A stretch of 64,000 bases of DNA, from NCBI GenBank assembly GCA_029246685.1, contig JAQWMR010000016.1:1-64000 (forward strand), read 5' to 3'. This DNA comes from Acidimicrobiales bacterium. Lineage in GTDB: Bacteria; Actinomycetota; Acidimicrobiia; Acidimicrobiales; Aldehydirespiratoraceae. Below, in pieces: positions 7,740 to 15,851 of this stretch. Each line of letters begins with the position of its first letter. Position 1 is the stretch's first letter. The position numbers and the translations under genes were made by a program. The notes beneath the pieces were generated by a model. That model had not been told where the DNA came from. It did no database searches and saw nothing but the letters and a program-made list of their open reading frames with translations.

Positions 7740-8621
7740 TCAGCGGAGGGACGCTATGTCGGCGATGTGGTGGGGCATGATGCCGCAGCAGCCGCCGATG
7801 ATCGTGGCGCCGGCATCGACCCAGCGAGCGGCAAACGCGCTGTAGCCGCCGTCGTTCAGTTCGGCGCGGTGGTCGAGGATGACCCCGTTGGCCGCGTAGC
7901 CCTGCTCGAATCGCTGCTCGAACGCGTTGGCGTACACGCCCACCTCGACGTGGCGCGGCAGCGCGGCGCGCGCCTCGATCACCGCCGGCTCCATCTTTTC
8001 TGGACGCGAGCAGTTGAACAGCAATGCTTCGGCGCCGATCTCGGATGCCACGTCTGCGGCCGCGGTCACCGACTCGCCTGATCGGAGCATCGACGGACCG
8101 TCGTCTTCGAGGTCGCTCAGGGTGACGCTCACCCACAGCGGCTTGTCGTGGCGACGCGCCGCCGCGGCCGACGCCCGAACTTCGTCGAGAACCGATTGGG
8201 TTTCCGGCAGGAACAGATCGACGTGAGGCGCCAGGGCGTCAGCGATAGTCGCCAACAGCTCCGGCGCAGCTTCGGGATCGAATGTCTCGGGCGTGTAGCT
8301 GCCGAACATCGGCGGCAACGACCCCGCAACCTTCACCTCACGATCAGCGCCATCCGCCGCTCGCCGGGCGAGTTCACCCGCGACGGCCGCGAGTTCGGCG
8401 GCCTGCTCAGCGAAACGCTCCTCGCCGAGGTGGTACGGCGCGACCGCGTAGTTGTTCGTGATGATCACGTCAGCGCCGGCGTCGATGAACTGGCGGTGCG
8501 CGTCGACGACGTAGTCGTGGCCTTCCATCAGCGCGAGCGCCGACCACTCCGGTTGTCGGAATGGCGCACCGTTGGCGAGAAGAAGCTTTCCCATCCCGCC
8601 GTCAAGCAGGGTGAAGTTCAC
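7740..8621 (-). CDS. Homocysteine S-methyltransferase family protein
   Basis: This 293-residue protein has the zinc-dependent homocysteine methyltransferase barrel. Features are LLDGGMGKLL at the N-terminus, the zinc ligand in LLFNCSRPEKM, and the paired ligands Cys278-Cys279 in GGCCG near the C-terminus. The family transfers a methyl group, typically from S-methylmethionine or betaine-type donors, to homocysteine. GTG 8621 overlaps the cimA stop (GTGA), so it is the last translationally coupled gene of leuB-ilvE-cimA. The donor cannot be read from the sequence; why it sits in an Ile/Leu operon is unclear. Confidence 0.85.
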   Translation of the reverse strand: MNFTLLDGGMGKLLLANGAPFRQPEWSALALMEGHDYVVDAHRQFIDAGADVIITNNYAVAPYHLGEERFAEQAAELAAVAGELARRAADGADREVKVAGSLPPMFGSYTPETFDPEAAPELLATIADALAPHVDLFLPETQSVLDEVRASAAAARRHDKPLWVSVTLSDLEDDGPSMLRSGESVTAAADVASEIGAEALLFNCSRPEKMEPAVIEARAALPRHVEVGVYANAFEQRFEQGYAANGVILDHRAELNDGGYSAFAARWVDAGATIIGGCCGIMPHHIADIASLR

Positions 8622-10270
8622 GACGTGTGGAGCAGTCCGTAGACGAGCGAGTCCATGAGCGCCTGCCACGACGCCTCGATGATGTTCTCCGAAACGCCGA
8701 TCGTGGACCACGAACGTTCGCCGTTCGTCGAGTCCAGCAGCACCCGGGTGACCGCGCCCGTGCCTTGCTCGGTGTTGAGGACGCGCACCTTGAAGTCGGT
8801 GAGGCTCACGCGGTCGAGCGCCGGGAACCGGCCGTTGAGCGCGGCCCGCACCGCGGCGTCGAGCGCATTGACGGGGCCGTTGCCTTCGCCGACGGCCATC
8901 TTGCGTTCGCCCTCGATCCAGAGCTTGACGGTGGCCTGCGTCTCGACATCGACCGCGACGTCGTTCCACATGCGGGCCCCGGCGCCCGAGCGATGCGCCA
9001 TGTCGACCGAGAACGAGTCGAGCTGGAAGTACGGCTGTTCCCATCCGGCGGCGCCGCGCATCAGCAACTCGAGCGACGCGTCGGCGACCTCGAAGTGGTA
9101 CCCCTCGTGCTCGAGCCGCTTGAGGGTGTCGATGACGTCGCCGAGGACCTTGCCGTCCAGCTCGATGTCGAGATCGGCCGCCTTCATCTCCAGCGTGGAC
9201 CGTCCGGCCATCTCGGACACGAGGACCCGGGTGCCGTTGCCGACCGACTCGGGCGCCACGTGTTCGTACGCATCGGAACGACGCGAGAGCGCAGACGTGT
9301 GGAGTCCGGCCTTGTGTGCGAACGCCGTGGCGCCCACATAGGGCTGCTGCGGGTCCGGCGTGAAGTTCACGAGCTCGGCGATGTGGTGGGCGACGCTCGT
9401 CAGGTGTTCGAGGCGCCCGTCCGGCAGGCACGGGATGCCCATCTTCAGCTCGAGGTTGGCCATGATCGGAACGAGGTCGCAGTTGCCGACCCGCTCGCCG
9501 TAGCCGTTGATCGTGCCCTGGACCTGCGTGGCGCCGGCTCGCACCGCGGCGAGCGCGTTGGCGACACCGCAGCCAGTGTCGTTGTGCAGATGGATACCGA
9601 CAGCACAGTCCACATGGCTGACGACATCCGCGACCGCCGCCTCGATGTCGGGAGGCAGTGAACCGCCGTTGGTGTCGCACAGGACCACAGCTTCGGCCCC
9701 CGCGATCGCCGCAGCCTCGAGGACGGCCAACGAGAACTCGGGGTTGCGCTTGTAGCCGTCGAAGTAGTGCTCGGCGTCGAAGAACACACGTTTGCCCTGG
9801 CCGACCAGGTACTCGACGGAGTCAGCCACCATGGCGATCCCCTCGTCGAGCGTGGTCTTCAGCGCCTCGGAGACGTGGTAGTCCCAGCACTTGCCGACGA
9901 TGCAGACGACACCGGTCTCGGCTCCAACGAGGTTGGCGAGGGTCGCGTCGCTGTCCACCTTGCCCTTCGGGCGCCGTGTGGATCCGAACGCCACGAACTC
10001 GCTGGTCGAGAGGTCGAGTTCGGTCTTGGCCCGCTCGAAGAACTCGTCGTCCTTCGGATTGGCTCCCGGCCAGCCACCTTCGATGTAGCCAACGCCGAGG
10101 CGGTCCAGTTGCTCGGCGATGCGCAGCTTGTCGTCGACGGTCAGCGAGATGCCCTCGAGCTGCGAGCCGTCGCGCAGGGTCGTGTCGTAGATCTCGACGC
10201 GCTCAGGCCACGACGGATCCCGGACCGCGGAGCGGTCGATGGTCACGTCGTCGCCGGCGTCGTCGCTCAC
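8618..10270 (-). CDS. cimA: (R)-citramalate synthase
   Basis: This 550-residue enzyme of the LeuA/CimA family condenses acetyl-CoA and pyruvate to citramalate, the first step of a threonine-independent isoleucine route. The catalytic barrel starts with YDTTLRDGSQLEGISL, followed by YIEGGWPGANPKDDEFF (CimA-type) and the metal-binding HLHNDTGCGVANAL. The C-terminal LeuA-dimer regulatory domain (about residues 400-550) includes GEGNGPVNALDAAVRAAL, usually the feedback site. GTG 10270 overlaps the ilvE stop (GTGA). A longer frame to 10366 lies inside ilvE and looks non-coding. The Ile-codon leader upstream of the operon fits this role. Confidence 0.93.
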   Translation of the reverse strand: MSDDAGDDVTIDRSAVRDPSWPERVEIYDTTLRDGSQLEGISLTVDDKLRIAEQLDRLGVGYIEGGWPGANPKDDEFFERAKTELDLSTSEFVAFGSTRRPKGKVDSDATLANLVGAETGVVCIVGKCWDYHVSEALKTTLDEGIAMVADSVEYLVGQGKRVFFDAEHYFDGYKRNPEFSLAVLEAAAIAGAEAVVLCDTNGGSLPPDIEAAVADVVSHVDCAVGIHLHNDTGCGVANALAAVRAGATQVQGTINGYGERVGNCDLVPIMANLELKMGIPCLPDGRLEHLTSVAHHIAELVNFTPDPQQPYVGATAFAHKAGLHTSALSRRSDAYEHVAPESVGNGTRVLVSEMAGRSTLEMKAADLDIELDGKVLGDVIDTLKRLEHEGYHFEVADASLELLMRGAAGWEQPYFQLDSFSVDMAHRSGAGARMWNDVAVDVETQATVKLWIEGERKMAVGEGNGPVNALDAAVRAALNGRFPALDRVSLTDFKVRVLNTEQGTGAVTRVLLDSTNGERSWSTIGVSENIIEASWQALMDSLVYGLLHTS

Positions 10271-11184
10271 GATGCGAGCTCGTTCCACGAGCGGTACTTC
10301 GGGTTCTTGCCCCGAACCACTTCGGCGTACGCGTCCGCGATCGCCTTGGTGGCCGGACCGGGGCACGGCACGTCCCGATCATCCACAGAGTTGACCGCCG
10401 ACACCTCGGCGGCCGTGCCGACGACGAAGATCTCGTCTGCCGTGTAGAGGTCGCTTCGCGCCATGTCGCCCACCTGGATGTCGATGCCGAGATCTTCGGC
10501 GAGGGTCATCACGGTGTGCTGGGTGATGCCGGGCAGTGCCCCCGACGATGTGGGTGGCGTGAGGATCACGTCGCCCTTCGCCACGAAGATGTTCTCGCCC
10601 GAGCACTCGCTGACGAGGCCGGCGCTGTTGAGCATGATCGCCTCGTCGTACCCCGCGCGCAGGGCTTCCATCTTGGCGAGCGTGGAGTTCGCGTAGTTGC
10701 CCGTGGTCTTCGAGGCCGGCGGCATGATGTTGTGGTCGTGGCGCGTCCACGAGCTGATCTTCATGCGCACGCCCTTGGTGACGGCGTCGTCGCCCAGATA
10801 GGCGCCCCACGGCCAGGCCGCGATAGCGATGTCGGTGGTGCAATCGGCGGTGGCGAGGCCCATCTCGCCGTAGCCGTAGTAGGCGAGCGGGCGGAGGTAA
10901 CAGGCGTCGAGACCGGTGTCGGCGACGACGTCCTTGCAGGCCTGCACGATCTCGGGCACCGAGTAGGGCATCGGCATCAGCAGGATCTTCGCCGAGTTGT
11001 AGAGCCGCTCGATGTGCTCGGTCAGCCTGAAGATCGCGGGTCCGTCGTCCGTCTCGTAGGCCCGGATGCCTTCGAAGACGCCGGTTCCGTAGTGGAGGGT
11101 GTGGGTGAGGACGTGAACCTTCGCGTCCACCCACGGGACCATCTCACCGTTCATCCAGATGTTCGGCGTCGGGGTGATGGGCAT
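10267..11184 (-). CDS. ilvE: Branched-chain amino acid aminotransferase
   Basis: This 305-residue fold-type IV PLP enzyme interconverts Leu/Ile/Val and their 2-oxo acids. Seen are HTLHYGTGVFEGIRAY at the N-terminus, the PLP lysine Lys159 in SKTTGNYANS, and the family signature in EAIMLNSAGLVSECSGENIF. Length and motifs match the IlvE group I enzymes. A strong ribosome site (GGAGACAGGAGAC) precedes the ATG; the gene follows leuB by 30 bp and is coupled to cimA by a 4-bp overlap. Confidence 0.95.
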   Translation of the reverse strand: MPITPTPNIWMNGEMVPWVDAKVHVLTHTLHYGTGVFEGIRAYETDDGPAIFRLTEHIERLYNSAKILLMPMPYSVPEIVQACKDVVADTGLDACYLRPLAYYGYGEMGLATADCTTDIAIAAWPWGAYLGDDAVTKGVRMKISSWTRHDHNIMPPASKTTGNYANSTLAKMEALRAGYDEAIMLNSAGLVSECSGENIFVAKGDVILTPPTSSGALPGITQHTVMTLAEDLGIDIQVGDMARSDLYTADEIFVVGTAAEVSAVNSVDDRDVPCPGPATKAIADAYAEVVRGKNPKYRSWNELAS

Positions 11185-11214
11185 GGTGTCTCCTGTCTCC
11201 TCAGTCTGCTCCGC

Positions 11215-12222
11215 TCAGAGCCGGCTGACGATGAGGTCGCCGATCTCCATGGTGGAGCCGGTCAGTGAGTCCGGGTCGGCACACGCCGCACGAATGCGAT
11301 CGGCCGCGTCGGACTCGCCAAGGTGATCGAGCATGAGTGCGCCAGACAATACGGCAGCCGTGGGGTTGGCGATCCCCTGACCGGCGATGTCGGGCGCCGA
11401 GCCGTGGACCGGCTCGAACATCGACACGCGTCCGGGATGGAGGTTGGCGGAACTGGCGAAGCCGATCCCACCGCTCACCGCTCCGCCCAGGTCCGTAAGG
11501 ATGTCGCCGAACAGATTGTCGGTGACGATCACGTCGTAGCGCTCCGGCGAGTCCACGAAGTAGATGCATGCCGCGTCGACGTGGTTGTAGGCCGTCTCCA
11601 CCTCGGGGTAGTCCGCGGCAACCTCGTTGAACGTGCGATCCCAGAGGTCACCCGAGAAGGTGAGCACGTTGGTCTTGTGGACCATGGTGAGGTGCTTGCG
11701 ACGCGTCATCGCCAGCTCGAATGCGTAGCGAATGCACCGCTCGACGCCGTGGCGGGTGTTGACCGAACCCTGCGTGGCGATCTCCTGGGGCGTGTCCTTG
11801 CGCAGGAAGCCGCCCTCACCCGCATAGGTGCCCTCGGTGTTCTCCCGGATGACGATGAACTCGTGGCCTGTGCTGTCGCCGGCATGCGCCGGATCCGAGC
11901 CATGTGTGCTCGGCAGCGAGAAGGGCCGCTGGTTGATGTACAGATCCAACTCGAAGCGCATCCGGAGGAGCATTCCCCGCTCGATGACGCCCGGCGGGAC
12001 GTCCGGTGTGCCCACGGCACCCAGGTAGATGGCATCGAGGCCTCGCCACTCGTCGACGATCTCCTCGGTGAGCACCACGCCATCACGCAGATAGCGGCTG
12101 CCGCCGAGGTCGTAGTCCACGGTGTCCAGCTCCACGCCGGCCGCGGCGATGACCTTCAGGCCCTCCGCGATGACGTCGGGGCCGATGCCGTCGCCACCGA
12201 CGATGCCTACTCGATATGCCAT
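11215..12222 (-). CDS. leuB: 3-isopropylmalate dehydrogenase
   Basis: This 335-residue NAD-dependent beta-decarboxylating dehydrogenase converts 3-isopropylmalate to 2-oxoisocaproate in leucine synthesis; with CimA it can also act on methylmalate for isoleucine. Seen are GIVGGDGIGPDVIAEG, the substrate-binding LLRMRFELDLYINQRP, VIRENTEGTYAGEGG, the metal site VTDNLFGDILTDLGGAV, and EPVHGSAPDIAGQGIANPTA. It is the first gene of the operon, about 100 nt downstream of the leader peptide and attenuator. Confidence 0.95.
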   Translation of the reverse strand: MAYRVGIVGGDGIGPDVIAEGLKVIAAAGVELDTVDYDLGGSRYLRDGVVLTEEIVDEWRGLDAIYLGAVGTPDVPPGVIERGMLLRMRFELDLYINQRPFSLPSTHGSDPAHAGDSTGHEFIVIRENTEGTYAGEGGFLRKDTPQEIATQGSVNTRHGVERCIRYAFELAMTRRKHLTMVHKTNVLTFSGDLWDRTFNEVAADYPEVETAYNHVDAACIYFVDSPERYDVIVTDNLFGDILTDLGGAVSGGIGFASSANLHPGRVSMFEPVHGSAPDIAGQGIANPTAAVLSGALMLDHLGESDAADRIRAACADPDSLTGSTMEIGDLIVSRL

Positions 12223-12265
12223 GTTCGTGAACTCACTTGGTGTCGTTGGACGGTCAGTCTGGGTC

Positions 12266-12298
12266 GAAAAGTACGAAACCGCCCACCGAAGTGGACGG
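12266..12298 (-). terminator. Attenuator terminator upstream of leuB
   Basis: On the minus strand CCGTCCAC (12298-12291), loop TTCG, and GTGGGCGG (12286-12279) form an 8-bp stem, followed by the T-rich TTTCGTACTTTT. This is an intrinsic terminator about 40 nt before the leuB ATG. A second, perfect 9-bp hairpin, GCGCACGCC / GGCGTGCGC (12326-12318 and 12311-12303), lies just before it and overlaps the leader peptide stop codon. The order leader peptide, hairpin 1, terminator is that of classical transcription attenuation. Confidence 0.75.
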
Positions 12299-12325
12299 TC
12301 AGGCGCACGCCGGGGAAGGCGTGCG

Positions 12326-12361
12326 CTACGAAATGATGATGATGGCGGGTGCGGTCATCAC
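12326..12361 (-). CDS. Ile-rich leader peptide of the leuB-ilvE-cimA operon
   Basis: The minus strand encodes GTG-ATG-ACC-GCA-CCC-GCC-ATC-ATC-ATC-ATT-TCG-TAG, i.e. MMTAPAIIIIS, or MTAPAIIIIS from the ATG at 12358. Four consecutive Ile codons stand directly before the stop, which overlaps hairpin 1. GTG 12361 lies exactly 7 nt after a TACAAT -10 box, so it is probably translated leaderless. Stalling at Ile codons when Ile-tRNA is scarce would block hairpin 1 and favour read-through into leuB. This is inference from layout; the alternative antiterminator pairing is not obvious. Confidence 0.75.
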   Translation of the reverse strand: MMTAPAIIIIS

Positions 12362-12398
12362 GAGGTCAATTGTAACCGTGCCCGTGTTCGAACGTCAT
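12362..12398 (-). promoter_or_regulatory. Promoter of the leuB operon
   Basis: The -35 ATGACG (12398-12393), an 18-bp spacer and the -10 TACAAT (12374-12369) place transcription start near 12361, at the first base of the leader peptide. It faces away from the small hypothetical gene starting at 12406. Confidence 0.7.
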
Positions 12399-12405
12399 TT
12401 CCGGT

Positions 12406-12681
12406 ATGGGACAACACATCACACTCCAGGCCCGCAACGACACCGGCGACACGGACGAGTTCATCTTCATCCAGCTTCTGCACAGCAAGGTGCGGATCAG
12501 GAACGGCTGGTGGGCGAAGTTCCCGTACCGCCGGAAGAGCTACTACTGGCAGCTGTACCGGGGCGACACGATGAGCGAGGCGTTCGAGATGCGTGGGCGA
12601 GCGTCCGCTCACCGGCGCTACAAGTTCATTATCAACCGGCACCACGGCGTCGACGACGTCGAACAGATCTTCGTCTACTGA
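12406..12681 (+). CDS. Small hypothetical protein, 91 aa, probably interrupted
   Basis: A compact basic/aromatic protein with no signal peptide (ITLQARNDTGDTDEFIFIQL, NGWWAKFPYRRKSYYWQLYR, FIINRHHGVDDVEQIFVY). I do not recognise the family. After the TGA at 12679-12681 the same frame stays open for 22 codons (PSSSTYTRNATVNLGDLEQY, then FE) to a second TGA at 12748-12750, and that stretch reads like protein. One C-to-T change from CGA (Arg) would explain the stop. Positions 12751-12786 hold nothing else. It is divergent from the leuB operon. Confidence 0.5.
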   Translation: MGQHITLQARNDTGDTDEFIFIQLLHSKVRIRNGWWAKFPYRRKSYYWQLYRGDTMSEAFEMRGRASAHRRYKFIINRHHGVDDVEQIFVY

Positions 12682-12786
12682 CCGAGCTCGTCCACCTACA
12701 CGCGCAATGCGACCGTGAACCTCGGCGATCTCGAGCAGTACTTCGAGTGATCCGCACTCGCACGTGACCCACGCGAGGCTGGCCCG

Positions 12787-14351
12787 ATGCGTCGCGCGGC
12801 CGGCATCATCCTCGCCCTGGCACTCGTTGCCGCGGCCTGCAGCGACGACGACTCAGGGTCCTCCCCCACGACCACCAGCACAACGGCCGCGTCCTCGACG
12901 ACCACCTCCACCACCACCACCACGACCACGGCTACGACGACACCGGTCGACGCGGCATCGTCAGGGATGCCGGTCGCGTTGACCCTGGCCGCCGGTAGCA
13001 CCTGGGACGACCAGCCCATCATCAGCGAGGCGTTCACGTACGTCGGCACGAATCACGGCGTCGACGACCGCTTCCGAGCGCCGGCATTCACGGGCACCTC
13101 CGGTCCGATCACCAGCGCATATGCCGCCACGCCCGCCACGCACGACGGAGGCGACGACGACATCTGGCCCCGTGATGCTGCAGGCGGGCTTATGCGCACG
13201 TTCGTGGACAATGTGCTTCCGGCGTTCGTCGACGACGCCGACATCGGCGATCCTCTGCCGTTCGGCGGGGCCGAGCAACTGGCGATCAGCGACGTGGGCA
13301 TCAGCGGGACCTCCGGCCCGGTGACCTGGCGGGTCAGCCAGCTCGATGAGGAGTTCGTCACCGTCACGATCGACTCCTCGTTCGACCACGAGGACATCCA
13401 CCGGAGTTACAGGTTCCGGTCGACTGGCACCGCAACCGGCGAATTCCGCGTGAACCGCACGAACGTGATGGACGTCGTCGGGCGAATCGACGTCGAATTC
13501 GTCGTCTCCGACGACGATGGCGAGCAGGGCGACCTCCATCAATGGTGGGAGGCCACCGCCGCGGCGACGAGCCCTGAGGGTTGGAGGCTGGGGTCAACGG
13601 CGTCGAGTGCTTCGCGGACATCCGCGGCCAGGCACCCAGCGACGTGGACGCCTTTCGCGCCGTCTTCGGCTACGGGGGCTCCCCGCGGTCCGGGAAGCTC
13701 TACATCGAGAAGAACTGGACGCAAGCCGACCGCACGCCCGCGCCCGCCGCCATCGCATCCGTCGTCGACGTGGACAGTCGCTACACCGAGGACGGCCAGT
13801 GGATCACGATGACGATCGAGGAGTTCACCACCGATGGGCCACCGTTCGGCGAGAGCGCGGTCGAGGGCCCGGCACCCCCGTTCGCGCTGATCGTCGCTGC
13901 GGACGGACGCATCGCGGATGCGTACCCCTCGGACAGCGTGGAGATCGACAGCCGCAACCAGCGGATCTGGTTCGGTCGCCTGCTCGAGGAGACGCTGCCC
14001 GGCTTCCCCGCCGGTCCGCTGGCCCCCGGGGTCAGATGGCAGGTCCGCGCGCAGGGCCACCCGGACGGGGCCAGTCCGCTCTACACGATCACGTCGGTCG
14101 AGGATGGCCTGCTCCGCGTCGATGTCGCCGGCGACTTCAGGATCTACTTCGGCGATCGATATGACGGTTTCACCGTGGCTGCCAAGATCGACGGTGACCT
14201 CGTGATCGACTGGTCCAGCGCGATTCCGGTGGAGGCGCACATCGACATGGAGGGCACCATCACGTTCGGCGTGGGTGGCGAGCCGGACCCATCGACCAGC
14301 CGGCCGTGGCGGTGCACGCTCGACGTGGAGGCCGTCGCCGACGGCGAGTGA
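12787..14351 (+). pseudogene. Secreted lipoprotein broken by a frameshift
   Basis: The first part (from 12787) has a lipoprotein signal ending LALVAAAC, a Thr/Ser linker, and about 200 residues of beta-rich sequence. Near 13570-13585 coding quality moves to another frame (-1 relative), which runs from about 13581 to the TGA at 14349-14351 (VECFADIRGQAPSDVDAFRA through TLDVEAVADGE). A single missing base in the GGTTGGAGGCTGGGG run would join them into a ~520-residue protein. No slippery heptamer is obvious. Family not recognised. A separate second gene starting at TTG 13581 is possible but has no signal peptide or ribosome site. Confidence 0.6.
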
Positions 14352-14382
14352 AGGCGAGGGGTCGCCCCGGTAGATTCACGGG

Positions 14383-14850
14383 ATGGCTGAAGCACAGCAG
14401 CTCTCCCAGGCGGCATACGACCGACTGAAGACCGAGCACGACGATCTCACCACCCGCGGCCGCATCGACATCGCCCGCAAGATCGAGGTGGCTCGCGAGC
14501 TCGGTGATCTGTCCGAGAACGGCGACTACCACGCCGCCAAGGAGGAGCAGGGAAAGATGGAGGGCCGGATCATCCATCTCGCCCGCATCCTCCTGGACGC
14601 GCAGATCGTCGACAGCTCCGGCAGCGATTCGGTCGGCACCGGCGCGACCGTCTCGATCGTCTTCGACGGCGACGACGAGGTCGAGCGCTACCTCGTCGGC
14701 TCGATCGAGGAACAACGAGACGACGTGATCGTGGTCTCGCCCGGCTCTCCGATGGGCTCCGCTCTGCTCGGCGCCGCCGTCGGCGACACCGTCGAGTACG
14801 AGGCGCCCACCGGGGCGATGCTCAAGGTCAAGGTCGTCGAGATCGAATAG
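14383..14850 (+). CDS. greA: Transcription elongation factor GreA
   Basis: This 155-residue protein rescues backtracked RNA polymerase by stimulating transcript cleavage. The N-terminal coiled coil with its acidic tip (ARELGDLSENGDYHAAKEEQ, about residues 36-55) is intact, and the C-terminal FKBP-like domain contains VVSPGSPMGSALLGAAVGD. TAGATT lies 6 nt before the ATG, suggesting leaderless initiation. Its TAG stop overlaps the GTG of the next gene by one base. Confidence 0.95.
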   Translation: MAEAQQLSQAAYDRLKTEHDDLTTRGRIDIARKIEVARELGDLSENGDYHAAKEEQGKMEGRIIHLARILLDAQIVDSSGSDSVGTGATVSIVFDGDDEVERYLVGSIEEQRDDVIVVSPGSPMGSALLGAAVGDTVEYEAPTGAMLKVKVVEIE

Positions 14851-15746
14851 TGGTCGCCGCCTCGACCCTGCGCCCCGAGACGGCCGAACCCGGTGATCAC
14901 CGGATCGGCCGACCCACGCTGCCCGTCGGCCGCAGCATCGAACTGCCGGGCCGCGGCACCACATTCGTTCGCGAGGTCGCCGGGCCGCGGGCCGATGCGC
15001 CCGTCGTCTTCCTCCTCCACGGCTGGACGGTCACCGCAGCCCTGAACTGGTTCCCGGCCTACGGGCCGCTCAGCGAGCACGCCCGGGTCATCAGCCTCGA
15101 CCATCGCGGTCACGGTCAGGGCATTCGCACGCGGCGAGCCTTTCGCCTCGAGGACGCGGCGGACGACGTCGTCGCCCTCGCCGACGAGCTCGGCATCGAA
15201 CGGTTCGTCGTCGCCGGCTACTCGATGGGCGGGCCGATCAGCCAGCTCGTCTGGCGCCGTCATCCCGACCGCGTCGACGGCCTCGTCCTCGCCGCCACGT
15301 TCGCCCGATCGTCCCGACGCAGTCACGAGCGCGTCGCGATGCGCGGTCTGCGCCAACTCGGTCGGGCGTCGCGCCTCGCTCCCCGCCGTCGACAGATCGA
15401 CATGTTCACGCGGGCGATGATCGCCGGCGGGAGCCGTCCGTCCGAGCGGCCGTCGTGGATGGTGTCCGAGGTACGCAGCGGCAGCGTTCCGATGATGATG
15501 GAGGCGGGCGGCGCCATCGCCGACTTCGACAGCCGCGCGTGGCTGGGCGAGGTGGACGTGCCCACCGGCGTGTTCATCACATCGCACGACGGCATCGTCC
15601 CTCCGGACCGGCAGCACCGCATGGCGGCGCTACTCACCCATGCCGAGATCCGGCGCGCACCGCTCGACCACGACGGCTGCGTCACCTCCCCGTCGCTCTT
15701 CATCCCCGGATTCGTCGATCTCGTCCGCCACGCCGCCGACTGCTGA
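14850..15746 (+). CDS. Alpha/beta hydrolase
   Basis: This 298-residue serine hydrolase has the oxyanion-hole motif VVFLLHGWTV, the nucleophile elbow GYSMGG (Ser about residue 128) and a C-terminal catalytic His in PLDHDGC. Substrate unknown; the setting before an acyl-CoA synthetase suggests lipid esters. GTG 14850 overlaps the greA TAG by one base, so expression is coupled to greA. Confidence 0.85.
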   Translation: MVAASTLRPETAEPGDHRIGRPTLPVGRSIELPGRGTTFVREVAGPRADAPVVFLLHGWTVTAALNWFPAYGPLSEHARVISLDHRGHGQGIRTRRAFRLEDAADDVVALADELGIERFVVAGYSMGGPISQLVWRRHPDRVDGLVLAATFARSSRRSHERVAMRGLRQLGRASRLAPRRRQIDMFTRAMIAGGSRPSERPSWMVSEVRSGSVPMMMEAGGAIADFDSRAWLGEVDVPTGVFITSHDGIVPPDRQHRMAALLTHAEIRRAPLDHDGCVTSPSLFIPGFVDLVRHAADC

Positions 15747-15851
15747 GCCGTGGCGATCGAGGCGCTGATTCTGCTCGGCTTCGTCGCATTCGGCGTCGGG
15801 CTGGCGCTGCTGCCCCGTCTTCTCGGAGACTTCGACCCGAAGGAGCTCTCG

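Noticed and set aside
15750..15851. N-terminal membrane helix as the true start of the acyl-CoA synthetase
   Set aside because: A strong ribosome site precedes ATG 15852 and the paralogue at 43618 starts at the equivalent place; kept only as an alternative.
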